Shown here piece by piece: positions 1 through 7,981 of a DNA stretch of 19,526 nt; position 1 is the stretch's first letter, and each line of letters starts with the position of its first letter. The notes below the pieces were generated by a model. The model was not told the origin of the DNA, made no database searches, and worked only from the letters and a program-made list of their open reading frames with translations. The stretch covers positions 1-19,526 of the forward strand of contig DAOUGC010000103.1 in assembly GCA_034429695.1 (NCBI GenBank), written 5' to 3'. Both the position numbers and the translations under genes were made by a program. Origin of the DNA: DAOUGC01 sp034429695. Its GTDB lineage: Bacteria > Chloroflexota > Anaerolineae > Anaerolineales > Anaerolineaceae.

Positions 1-1261
1 GCGTATCAGCCGTCTCTTCTGGCATGTTGTGATACCCTGTCATGATCTGCGGTCCCCGGATCAACAATTCCCCATCCCTGTCCGGCTGCCTGAAAACCTC
101 GCCGGTGGCGACATCCAGCAAGGCGCAATCCCCATCCGGCAGGGGCAAACCGATGGAACCGGTTTTATTCACGCCGAACATCGGGTTGCAATGCGTGGCA
201 GTCGGCGCTTCCGATAATCCGTAGCCTTCAATCAAATGCCCGCCAGTAAGCGCTTCGAAACGCTCCTTGGTCTCCCTGAGCAGCGGCGCTGACCCGGAAA
301 TGCAGGCTTTGATCGAACGCAGGTTGTACTTCCCCGCGCTCACATCGGGATGGTTATTGATGGCATTGTATAAATTAGGGACCCCGGGGAACAATGTGGT
401 GTGGTAACGGTCAATATGATTCAGGATATTGACGATATCACGCGCATCAGGGATCAGCACCAATGCCGCCCCCAGATATACCCCCAGGCTCATGGCGATC
501 ACCATGCCGTAAACATGGAAGAGTGGAATGGCAGCCAGTACAGCCTCGTCACCCTCGTTCAAACCGACCAGCCACGCCCTGAATTGCTGCGTGTTTGCCG
601 TCAGGTTGCGATGCAGGCCAAGCGTGCCCTTTGGCGTGCCTGTGGTGCCGCCGCTGTACTGAAAAATCGCCACATCGTCTGCTGATACATCCACCTGCGG
701 TGCAGGTTGAGCAGAATAACCTGCCAGCACATCCAGCAGGGGCAGTACCTTCCCCAGTGGCGCTGTACCTGAAATGGTAAGTGCATCCACCAACCGGCTT
801 TCATCCTCCAGACCGGTATGGATGATGCGCGCGAGTCCACTTGCGGCGCTTGAAGCTTTAACCACATCCAGCAGCGGTGTCATGCAAAATACAAAGTGCA
901 CACCCGAATCCGTCAGGTGAAAATCCACCTCGCGCGGTTTGTAAGCCGGGTTTAGCGCTGCCACCACCCCACCGGCTTTGAGCACGGCATAGAAAACCAG
1001 CACATATTGTGGCAGATTGGGGATCAACAACCCCACCCGGTCGCCTTTCTGCAAACCCATATCCACCAGGGCAGCCGCCAGCACATTGCTCAAACGATCC
1101 ATCTCCTGATAGGTGATGGAATGACCATTAAAAATGGTGCAGGCATGTTCCGGAAAACTTCGGGCAGAATCGCGCAGAAACTGATGAACTGGCATGGCGC
1201 GATACTCCAGACGGTGAGGCACGCCGGGGTCGTAATGTGACAACCAGGGTTGATCATTCAT
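1..1261 (-). CDS. Long-chain acyl-CoA synthetase (AMP-forming), partial at its C-terminus
   Basis: The first 420 codons of an open frame run off the left edge. ANL-superfamily enzymes adenylate a carboxylate with ATP and transfer it to CoA, usually fatty acids in this length class. Visible core motifs in order are the P-loop YSGGTTGTPKG (residues 202-212), the adenine-site motif YGLSEA (347-352), GSIGLPLP (368-375), and GELLIRGP followed by TGYHNMPEET (about 397-418). The C-terminal lid domain with the catalytic lysine lies outside the window. The ATG at 1261 is 11 bases after the miaA stop and puts the usual N-terminal region in frame; a nearby ATG at 1257 is out of frame. It is probably co-transcribed with yraN and miaA. 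Substrate chain length cannot be read from the sequence, so another acyl or aryl acid is possible. Family assignment is firm. Confidence 0.9.
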   Translation of the reverse strand, partial: MNDQPWLSHYDPGVPHRLEYRAMPVHQFLRDSARSFPEHACTIFNGHSITYQEMDRLSNVLAAALVDMGLQKGDRVGLLIPNLPQYVLVFYAVLKAGGVVAALNPAYKPREVDFHLTDSGVHFVFCMTPLLDVVKASSAASGLARIIHTGLEDESRLVDALTISGTAPLGKVLPLLDVLAGYSAQPAPQVDVSADDVAIFQYSGGTTGTPKGTLGLHRNLTANTQQFRAWLVGLNEGDEAVLAAIPLFHVYGMVIAMSLGVYLGAALVLIPDARDIVNILNHIDRYHTTLFPGVPNLYNAINNHPDVSAGKYNLRSIKACISGSAPLLRETKERFEALTGGHLIEGYGLSEAPTATHCNPMFGVNKTGSIGLPLPDGDCALLDVATGEVFRQPDRDGELLIRGPQIMTGYHNMPEETADT

Positions 1262-1272
1262 AAATCGGGTTC

Positions 1273-2232
1273 TTAATCCTTTATCGTTGATGGAGTGATC
1301 CAGGCATGGGGGTCAGACAAAGCCCCAGCAACCTGGTCAACAGTCACCGTGGATGCATCAAACCAATGAATCTTTTGATCACTTTCCCTGAACCAGGCCG
1401 CCTGCCGGCGCACAAACACCCGCGTACGGCGCTTGATCAAAATCAAGGCTTCATCCAGTGACATTTCCCCCTTAAGCACAGCCAGCATCTCATGATACCC
1501 AATGGCAGAGAACGGCGCCAGGTCTTCAGCATATCCTTTTGCCAGTAGTGATCGCATTTCTTCCAGGAGTCCAGCGGCGATCATGGCATCAATTCGTTCG
1601 TCAATGCGCTGATACAACTCCGCCCTGTCCCGTCTCAAGCCAATCATAAACAAACTGTATGGGGTTCGACCTTTCAAGCGCTGCTCAGAAAAACGCCTGC
1701 CGGTCAGAAAAATCACTTCAAGCGCGCGCACGGTGCGGCGCATGTTCCGAAAATCTATCCCCGCTGCTGCGGGTGCATCGATCACTCCCAGCCGCCTGTG
1801 CAGCTCCAGCGCGCCAATCTCTTCAGCCCATTCTTCCAGCGCCAGACGCATTTCCTCATCGGGCTGCTGTGCCGGTGGTTGCCAGCCTTCGATGACCGCA
1901 CGTACATACTGCCCGGTGCCCCCCACCAGAATCGGGAGCTTTCTCCGCTTGTGAATGCCTTCAATGGCAGCGGAGGCAGCCTGTTGAAAAACCGCCAGGC
2001 TCCACGATTGGTTGGGATCGGTTACATCCACCAGGTGATGGGGAATGCCTTCCTGTTCAGCGATGGTTGGCTTTGCCGTGCCGATATCCATTCCACGGTA
2101 AAAATAACGCGAATCGGCTGATACGATCTCGCCATTGATGGCTTTTGCCAGTTGAATGGAAAACCCGGTTTTCCCCACAGCCGTGGGGCCAACGATAACG
2201 ATCAGGGGGTTGGCAATATCAGGCAACTGCAT
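1273..2232 (-). CDS. miaA: tRNA dimethylallyltransferase MiaA
   Basis: Transfers a dimethylallyl group to N6 of A37 in tRNAs that read codons starting with U, the first step towards ms2i6A. The 319-residue product has the full family pattern: P-loop GPTAVGKT (15-22), DSRYFYRGMDIGTAKP (about 40-55, containing the catalytic Asp region), a GGTGQY loop, a FRNMRRTVRALEV segment in the tRNA-binding part, FSAIGYHEM, and a C-terminal RRTRVFVRRQAAWFR block. An in-frame ATG at 2400 would give 375 residues, but it lies inside yraN and adds a non-homologous extension. The ATG at 2232 places the P-loop at the usual position and overlaps the yraN stop by 14 bases, suggesting translational coupling. No clear Shine-Dalgarno sequence is seen at this start. 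The gene sits between yraN and an acyl-CoA ligase in one minus-strand run. Confidence 0.95.
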   Translation of the reverse strand: MQLPDIANPLIVIVGPTAVGKTGFSIQLAKAINGEIVSADSRYFYRGMDIGTAKPTIAEQEGIPHHLVDVTDPNQSWSLAVFQQAASAAIEGIHKRRKLPILVGGTGQYVRAVIEGWQPPAQQPDEEMRLALEEWAEEIGALELHRRLGVIDAPAAAGIDFRNMRRTVRALEVIFLTGRRFSEQRLKGRTPYSLFMIGLRRDRAELYQRIDERIDAMIAAGLLEEMRSLLAKGYAEDLAPFSAIGYHEMLAVLKGEMSLDEALILIKRRTRVFVRRQAAWFRESDQKIHWFDASTVTVDQVAGALSDPHAWITPSTIKD

Positions 2233-2581
2233 TTTCAAACCACGCAAATTCCGGCGGCCTTCCTGCCTGTTGTCGGGTGATTGCCACCACATCAATACGC
2301 CAGTTGGATGGCAGGTCAGGATGTGCTTGCATGTAGGCCTCAGCAGACTGGAGTAAGTGTTGTTGTTTGCGGTGATTGACGGCATCTTCCGGCAGGGCAA
2401 AAGAGCCGCTGGTGCGCGTCTTCACCTCCACAAACACCACGACATCCTCTCTTTGCATCACCAGATCCAGCTCCCCGTAGGTGGTGCGGGCGTTTCGCTC
2501 CAGCAGGCAGTACCCCTGCCTGATCAGGAATTCCTCAGCCTGTCGTTCTCCCCATCTGCCGACGCCCTGTTTGTGGTTCAT
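2219..2581 (-). CDS. yraN: UPF0102 (YraN) family endonuclease-fold protein
   Basis: A 120-residue protein of the YraN/UPF0102 family, which has a PD-(D/E)xK-like nuclease fold and no settled function. The family core is clear: GERQAEEFL near the N-terminus (11-19), the acidic site GELDLV (36-41), VFVEVKTR (49-56) and RIDVVAI near the end. Glu37, Asp39, Glu52 and Lys54 would form the nuclease-like site. The frame is open up to an ATG at 2668, but the ATG at 2581 is preceded by AGAGGGAG and matches the normal family length, so I prefer it. A possible -10 box (TACAAT on the minus strand, 2605-2610) lies just upstream. The gene heads the minus-strand run yraN-miaA-acyl-CoA ligase. Confidence 0.9.
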   Translation of the reverse strand: MNHKQGVGRWGERQAEEFLIRQGYCLLERNARTTYGELDLVMQREDVVVFVEVKTRTSGSFALPEDAVNHRKQQHLLQSAEAYMQAHPDLPSNWRIDVVAITRQQAGRPPEFAWFENAVA

Positions 2582-2710
2582 GTGCGCGCTCCCTCTGGAG
2601 ATCAATTGTAAACGAAATCCCCCCTGCCTGCACACCGTGGTAAAGACTGGCAGTCCGTTGGAATTCATGTTAAACTAACACAATCATCCATCAGACACAG
2701 GAGGGACGGC
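2582..2710. promoter_or_regulatory. Divergent intergenic region with candidate promoters
   Basis: This 129-base gap separates minus-strand yraN from the plus-strand operon and must carry promoters in both directions. For yraN, TACAAT (minus strand, 2605-2610) is a good -10 match but has no convincing -35. For the plus strand, CTGGCA (2647-2652) and TAAACT (2671-2676) are 18 bases apart and would give a leader of about 28 bases carrying the Shine-Dalgarno sequence GGAGGG just before the start at 2711. These are motif matches by eye only. Confidence 0.35.
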
Positions 2711-3220
2711 ATGGGAAAACTGGTGTCTTTGTTAAAAGAAACCGACCTGTTTTACAACCTTTCGCAAACCCAACTGGAGCTGGTGGAAAGCCTGTGCGAG
2801 GAAATCATGGTCCCCGCCGGGAAATTGGTGTTCCCCGAAAACTCGAACGAAAATGAGTTGTATATCATTCTCGACGGTGCTGTGGATATTGTCATCAATC
2901 CCATGCTGGTCTCTGTCGATCAGAAAAACCCGGTGGAACCCCAGTTGATCGCCACTTTATTTCGGGGGCAATCATTCGGTGAAATTGCCCTGGTGGATGA
3001 GGGTGTGCGTACCGCCAGTGCCAGATCTTCAGATGACTCCACCCGCCTGCTGCGCATCCCCAGGCAGCAGTTTCTGTTATTGTGCAATACCTATCCTGAA
3101 CTGGGTTATCGCGTGTTTTTCAATCTCGCATCCGATCTCGCCCAGAAGATCCGCAACGCCGATCTAAAACTGCGCGAGGTGATGCTGTACGCCAAACCAT
3201 CCAACGGACCGACCAAATGA
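2711..3220 (+). CDS. Stand-alone cyclic nucleotide-binding domain protein
   Basis: A 169-residue protein made almost entirely of one cNMP-binding (CRP/PKA regulatory-type) beta-roll. The N-terminal helix (about 6-30) is followed by strands and then the phosphate-binding cassette FGEIALVDEGVRTASARS (89-106), which keeps both Glu91 and Arg100, the residues that contact the ribose and cyclic phosphate in this family. That suggests real ligand binding. The C-helix (about 117-160) ends without a helix-turn-helix, channel or kinase domain, so it is not a CRP-type transcription factor. It may act by protein contact or as a nucleotide sensor. The start at 2711 has a strong upstream GGAGGG. It is first in a plus-strand run with cinA-like, amidohydrolase-CYTH, glgA and malQ genes. 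The ligand (cAMP, cGMP or other) cannot be told from the sequence. Confidence 0.85.
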   Translation: MGKLVSLLKETDLFYNLSQTQLELVESLCEEIMVPAGKLVFPENSNENELYIILDGAVDIVINPMLVSVDQKNPVEPQLIATLFRGQSFGEIALVDEGVRTASARSSDDSTRLLRIPRQQFLLLCNTYPELGYRVFFNLASDLAQKIRNADLKLREVMLYAKPSNGPTK

Positions 3221-3253
3221 TATTATCCCATTATCCTTACCTGCCGAGGGAAA

Positions 3254-4423
3254 ATGCCAGTAGCTGAGATCATTGCCATTGGCACCGAACTTTTGCTCGG
3301 CGAGATTCAAGATACCAATACCCGACACCTGGCCAGGCAATTGCGTGAAGCCGGCATTGATATCTTCCGCACCACCATGATCGGTGACAACGCCGAACGA
3401 ATTGCACAGGCAATCAAGGAATCCCTTGACCGTGCGCAGATTGTGATTACCACCGGAGGTCTGGGACCTACTGTTGATGACCCCACTCGCGATGCTGTTT
3501 CCCTGGCGGCTGGGGTTGAAACTGAATACCGCCCTGAGTTGTGGGAGCAAATTTTAGCTCGTTTTCAACGCTACGGCCGGCAGGCAACAGAAAACAATCG
3601 CAGACAGGCTTATATTCCACACGGTGCAACCGCAATTGAGAATCCAGTTGGAACCGCCCCCGCCTTTCGGGTGGAGATGGAAGACCGTGTGATCATCAGC
3701 CTGCCGGGTGTGCCGCGCGAGATGGAGTACCTGCTGGACAACGACGTACTGCCTTACCTGAAACACAAGTACCAGTTGGAGGGCACCATCCAGGCGCGCG
3801 TCATCCATACCGCAGGTGTGGGTGAATCACAGGTGGATGAATGGCTCGGCGATCTTGAATATCTCACCAACCCCACCGTAGGGTTGGCAGCTCATGCCGG
3901 GCAGATCGATGTACGCGTGACCGCCAAAGCAGTATCCCTGGAAGAAGCCAGCACCATGCTGGATGACCTGAGCGGGGTGGTCATGCAACGCCTTGGCCAC
4001 CACGTTTACGGCGTTGATGATGATACGTTGGAAAGCGTGGTCGCCGGTTTACTTGCCCGATTGGGCTGGTCGCTATCCCTTCTGGATTGCGGCATGGGGG
4101 GCATCATGGCGCAACGGTTGGGCGCTTACCCGGCATTACGTTCCGCGCGGGTGGAGGAAACTGTTTCCCCCACAGACTATGAAAAAACCTTGCTGGACTT
4201 TTTCAACGACGTTGATACCCAGACTGCCCTCGCTGCCAACTTTATCATCGAAAACAACACCATCAGCGTTGATTACACGGTATGGATTCTGGGTCAGGCT
4301 TACCAGCACCACCGCACGTATGGAGGCCCCCCGCTGATGGCGCCTCTTTGGGCGGCCAATACCGGTCTGGATTACCTTCGCCGCCGGTTGCTTGATTATT
4401 CATCTCAGGGACAGGATAACTAG
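3254..4423 (+). CDS. cinA: CinA-like protein with intact MoaB/Mog-type domain and degenerate PncC-type C-terminal domain
   Basis: CinA proteins pair an N-terminal MoCF (MoaB/Mog-like) domain, linked in some bacteria to ADP-ribose pyrophosphatase activity, with a C-terminal nicotinamide mononucleotide deamidase (PncC) domain in NAD recycling. The N-terminal part is well kept: AEIIAIGTELLLGEIQDTN (4-22), TTGGLGPTVDDPTRDA (66-81) and SLPGVPREM (149-157). The C-terminal part (about 258-381) aligns in layout with PncC, starting DDTLESVVAGLLARLGWSLS, but where active enzymes have ESCTGG this one reads LDCGMGG (277-283). The nucleophilic serine and neighbouring residues are lost, as is the usual TGIAGP-type loop. 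It is therefore probably not an active deamidase. The start has GAGGG just upstream and lies 33 bases after the preceding gene. No frameshift is seen, so the divergence looks like substitution, not decay. Confidence 0.87.
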   Translation: MPVAEIIAIGTELLLGEIQDTNTRHLARQLREAGIDIFRTTMIGDNAERIAQAIKESLDRAQIVITTGGLGPTVDDPTRDAVSLAAGVETEYRPELWEQILARFQRYGRQATENNRRQAYIPHGATAIENPVGTAPAFRVEMEDRVIISLPGVPREMEYLLDNDVLPYLKHKYQLEGTIQARVIHTAGVGESQVDEWLGDLEYLTNPTVGLAAHAGQIDVRVTAKAVSLEEASTMLDDLSGVVMQRLGHHVYGVDDDTLESVVAGLLARLGWSLSLLDCGMGGIMAQRLGAYPALRSARVEETVSPTDYEKTLLDFFNDVDTQTALAANFIIENNTISVDYTVWILGQAYQHHRTYGGPPLMAPLWAANTGLDYLRRRLLDYSSQGQDN

Positions 4424-4444
4424 AGTAGGACGGGATTTGAGCTT

Positions 4445-6430
4445 ATGAAAACTGTTGACGTATTATTCACCAATGCCATAGTTCTAACCATGGACGAAGT
4501 GTTTCACCAGTACGTTGCTGGAAGCGTTGCCGTTCAGGGCGACAGCATTGTGGCGGTGGGAACAGACGCCGACATTGCCAGGGAATATACCGCCCCTGTG
4601 GTCATTGATTGCCAGCAGAAGATCCTCATGCCGGGTCTGATCAACGCCCACACCCATGTGCCCATGACCCTGCTGCGTGGTCTGGCCGACGACCTGCGTT
4701 TGGATGTCTGGCTGCTGGGCTACATGATGCCGGTTGAACGCGAATTTGTTTCCCCTGAATTTGTACGACTGGGCACTCAACTGGCCTGTGCCGAGATGAT
4801 CCGCTCAGGCATCACTTGTTTTGCCGACATGTATTATTTTGAGAGTGATATCGCTGCCGCCACTGCCGGGGCTGGAATGCGCGGTGTGCTGGGTCAAAGC
4901 ATCCTCAAGTTCCCAACCCCCGATTCAAAATCCTGGGAAGAAGCGCTGGAGATGACCGGTGATTTCATCCGCAAGTGGAAGGGCCATCCATTGGTGGTTC
5001 CGGCGGTATCACCACATGCCCCGTACACCTGCACAGATGACATCCTGCGTGCATCTGCCGCGCTTGCTGCCGAATATGACGTACCCCTGCACACCCATAT
5101 CTCTGAAACGCTGCTGGAAGTGGAAAACATGCGTAATGAGAAGGGCATGCCGGTGGTTCCATATGTAAAGAAACAAAACCTGTTCGATGCCAAAGTATTG
5201 GCTGCCCACTGCGTGCACATTGACGAGGGCGAAATGCGCACCATGTTGCACGCCAACGCAGGCGTGGCGCACAACCCGTCATCCAACATGAAACTGGCCT
5301 CCGGCATCGCCCCTGTGCGACGCATGATTGAGCTGGGCATGAACGTGGGCATTGGCACAGATGGTCCCGCCTCCAACAATGATCTGGATATGTTTGAGGA
5401 AGTGCGCCTGGCTGCATTCCTGGCAAAAGGCGCCAGTGGCGACCCCACTGCACTTCCTGCCCGCACCGCTTTGTTGATGGCAACCCGGCTGGGCGCTCAG
5501 GCCATGCACCTCGGACATCTCACCGGTTCCATCGAACCAGGGAAACGCGCCGATCTGATCCTGGTCAATGTCTCACAGATCCATAACTCACCGCGTTTCC
5601 TCCGCGATCCAGATGTTGCCTATGCGCAGATCGTGTACGCATCCAAATCCAGCGATGTCACTGATGTGATGATTAACGGTGCTTTTGTGATGCGCAACCG
5701 CCAACTGCTCACCCTGCAGGAAGAGGATCTACTCAAGGAAGCCCAGGAATGGGCGCAAAAAATTGACGTGTTCCTCATCCAGCGCGAACAATCCGTGCTG
5801 TCCAAACTGATTGCCATTGGCGGCGCCACAGAAGAGCAAAGTTATGAGGTGCAGGTCAAGGTTCCCATTCAAAATATCAACCCCATCCTCGATGCCCTGC
5901 AAACGCCGGAGATTGAGATCATCCGTTCACGCCAGTACCGCGAGTACGACACCTATTTCATCTTCGATGATCCCGAACAAGGCCGCCTGCGCTATCGCGA
6001 AGATCACTTCATCGGAGCCAACGGTGAGGTCACCCAGGTGCGTTCCCGCCTGACCCACATTGGCGCCGCCAGCGAGCATCATTTCCCTGATGGCGCGCTG
6101 CTCTCGCGGTCACGCTACCTGGCTCCCGCCTCTCAGAGCCTGCGTTTCTATCGCGAGTACTTCCAACCCAGACGTGAAGTGGAAATCGAAAAACAACGCC
6201 TGCGCTATTTGGTCCGCTACGAAGGTATGGAGTTCTTTGTCAACGTTGACACCCTGCTCAATCCTGATCTTGGGCGCTTCCTCGAGATCAAAAGCCGCAC
6301 GTGGAGCCTGAAGGACGCCGAAGTCAAATCAACCCTGCTCAATCGGCTCCTCACCCACCTCGGGGAACAATCAGACCAGATCATAGTGCCTGACTATATT
6401 GAAATGCTCGAAGGCAGTATTTCCCGGTAA
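4445..6430 (+). CDS. MTA/SAH deaminase-type amidohydrolase fused to a CYTH-like domain
   Basis: A 661-residue two-domain protein. Residues 1-445 are an amidohydrolase of the TRZ/ATZ/MtaD group, which deaminates 5'-methylthioadenosine, S-adenosylhomocysteine or related purine nucleosides. Metal and catalytic residues are present: HTH at 69-71, His218 and Glu221 in HTHISE, His255, and Asp306 in GTDGPASNNDLDMF, the last being typical of MtaD. Residues 460-661 look like a CYTH (CyaB/ThTPase) tunnel domain: SYEVQVKVP (466-474), DTYFIF (502-507), GRLRYRED (513-520), then KQRLRYLV, FFVNVDTLL and LGRFLEIKSR (609-618). The ExExK signature reads EVQVK and the late acidic strand EIK, so some phosphate/metal-binding carboxylates are replaced. 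MtaD-family proteins usually end near residue 440, so the C-terminal 200 residues are an added module. Start ATG at 4445 lies 21 bases after cinA; its Shine-Dalgarno is weak. Domain 1 is firm, domain 2 fairly firm. Confidence 0.88.
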   Translation: MKTVDVLFTNAIVLTMDEVFHQYVAGSVAVQGDSIVAVGTDADIAREYTAPVVIDCQQKILMPGLINAHTHVPMTLLRGLADDLRLDVWLLGYMMPVEREFVSPEFVRLGTQLACAEMIRSGITCFADMYYFESDIAAATAGAGMRGVLGQSILKFPTPDSKSWEEALEMTGDFIRKWKGHPLVVPAVSPHAPYTCTDDILRASAALAAEYDVPLHTHISETLLEVENMRNEKGMPVVPYVKKQNLFDAKVLAAHCVHIDEGEMRTMLHANAGVAHNPSSNMKLASGIAPVRRMIELGMNVGIGTDGPASNNDLDMFEEVRLAAFLAKGASGDPTALPARTALLMATRLGAQAMHLGHLTGSIEPGKRADLILVNVSQIHNSPRFLRDPDVAYAQIVYASKSSDVTDVMINGAFVMRNRQLLTLQEEDLLKEAQEWAQKIDVFLIQREQSVLSKLIAIGGATEEQSYEVQVKVPIQNINPILDALQTPEIEIIRSRQYREYDTYFIFDDPEQGRLRYREDHFIGANGEVTQVRSRLTHIGAASEHHFPDGALLSRSRYLAPASQSLRFYREYFQPRREVEIEKQRLRYLVRYEGMEFFVNVDTLLNPDLGRFLEIKSRTWSLKDAEVKSTLLNRLLTHLGEQSDQIIVPDYIEMLEGSISR

Positions 6431-6463
6431 GCCGGATTGCGCTTTCTTGAAAGGAGCATTTCG

Positions 6464-7978
6464 ATGACCACTCATCCCTTGCCTGCATCCGCTCCATTAA
6501 GAGTGCTGTTCATCGCATCCGAGGCGGATCCATTCATCAAAGTGGGTGGACTGGGCGACGTTACCGGTTCCTTGCCGCGAGCGTTAATGGATCTACCGCC
6601 TGCCCTGACCGGTGGCCGTGCCATGGATGTGCGCCTTGCCATCCCATTTCACCGCGCCATTCGCAACAAGGTGCAGGATCCACAACACCTGCTTGATTTT
6701 CAAGTCAAACGAAAAAGGGTGAAGGTCAAAGGCAGCCTGTATCAGGTGACGGTTAACGGAGTGCCCGTATACCTGGTGGATGGCGAGCCGATTGCCAGTG
6801 AGGAAACCGTTTACAGTCTGGATACCGCCCGCGACGGCGAGCGTTACACCTTCTTCTCACTGGGTATCCTTGAAGCCATGCGCGCACTGAATTGGCAGCC
6901 CCATATTCTCCATGCTCACGACTGGCATACTGCCATGGCGGTTTACTGGTTGAACCTGCATCGCGAAGATCCGTTTTATTCCGCCACGCGCTCCATCATC
7001 ACCATCCACAATCTGCCTTTCCTGGGTGGTGGAACTTCAGAATCACTGAGCGCTTATGGTTTGCACCCCACCGCTGACGAGGCTCTGCCAGAGTGGGCGA
7101 GACACTTCCCGCTCCCGCTCGGTCTGCTGGCTGCTGACCATATTTCCACCGTTTCGCCCACCTATGCGCGGGAGATTTTGACGGTGGAGTTTGGTTCAGG
7201 TTTGCAAAAATTCCTGAAAACGCGCAAAAAAGAAACCACCGGCATCCTCAACGGGTTGGACACAGCCGCATGGGACCCAGCAAATGACCACGCCATCGCC
7301 AGGCCGTTTTCCCACGATCAGTTGGAGGAACGCCGGGTAAACCGGCAGGCGCTTCTCAGTGAATTCAACCTGGACCTTGACCCTTCCATCCCATTGATGA
7401 TCCTGATCTCGCGCATGGACCCCCAAAAGGGTGTTGATATTGCATTAAAGGCGCTGGATGCCTGCACCGACCGGGCATGGCAGATCATCATGCTTGGTTC
7501 TGGGATACCAGCGCTGGAGGAAGCAGCGGCTGCTTTTGCATACCAACACAAAAACCGGGCACGTGCAGTCATCCGCTTCGACGCCGGTCTTGCCCGCCGC
7601 ATGTACGCCGGCGCCGACATGTTGCTCATGCCATCCCGTTACGAGCCGTGCGGGCTGGCGCAGATGATTTCGATGCGTTACGGCTGCCTGCCGCTTGCCC
7701 GCGCCACAGGTGGGTTGAAGGACAGCATTGTGGATGGCGATCCACAGCATGCCACTGGCTTCCTGTTTGTACCTGCCCACCCCGACGCCATGGAGCAAAC
7801 CCTCAGGCGGGCGCTGGCGTTGTATCCCAACCGCATTGCCTGGACCAACATGCAAAGAAACGCCATGCGGTTGGATTTCTCCTGGCAGCGATCAGCTCAG
7901 GAATACGCCCGCATGTATTGCGGTGTCCTTTCAGCCACCAGAAAAAGTCAACTCATCAACCCGGCAAATGGAGCGTAA
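6464..7978 (+). CDS. glgA: Glycogen synthase (GT5)
   Basis: Extends alpha-1,4-glucan chains from ADP-glucose (or UDP-glucose) in cytosolic glycogen synthesis. The 504-residue GT-B protein has the GT5 hallmarks: KVGGLGDV (26-33), the sugar-nucleotide and glucan-site motif; HAHDWHT (150-156); ITIHNLPF; STVSPTYA; a SRMDPQKG loop (316-323) opening the second Rossmann lobe; and SRYEPCGLAQ (391-400) with the conserved Glu of the retaining GT-B active site. ATGGLKDSI follows. An in-frame ATG at 6437 exists, but the ATG at 6464 has AAAGGAG at the right distance and starts nearer the conserved beta-strand. It lies 33 bases after the amidohydrolase gene and only 3 bases before malQ, so it is probably in the same transcript. 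Donor nucleotide preference is not evident. No glgC, glgB or glgP is in the window. Confidence 0.94.
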   Translation: MTTHPLPASAPLRVLFIASEADPFIKVGGLGDVTGSLPRALMDLPPALTGGRAMDVRLAIPFHRAIRNKVQDPQHLLDFQVKRKRVKVKGSLYQVTVNGVPVYLVDGEPIASEETVYSLDTARDGERYTFFSLGILEAMRALNWQPHILHAHDWHTAMAVYWLNLHREDPFYSATRSIITIHNLPFLGGGTSESLSAYGLHPTADEALPEWARHFPLPLGLLAADHISTVSPTYAREILTVEFGSGLQKFLKTRKKETTGILNGLDTAAWDPANDHAIARPFSHDQLEERRVNRQALLSEFNLDLDPSIPLMILISRMDPQKGVDIALKALDACTDRAWQIIMLGSGIPALEEAAAAFAYQHKNRARAVIRFDAGLARRMYAGADMLLMPSRYEPCGLAQMISMRYGCLPLARATGGLKDSIVDGDPQHATGFLFVPAHPDAMEQTLRRALALYPNRIAWTNMQRNAMRLDFSWQRSAQEYARMYCGVLSATRKSQLINPANGA

Positions 7979-7981
7979 ACC

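Noticed and set aside
4894..5518. Long antisense open frames opposite the amidohydrolase gene (up to 190 codons)
   Set aside because: They lie wholly inside a well-supported gene, have no family motifs and reflect codon bias on the other strand.
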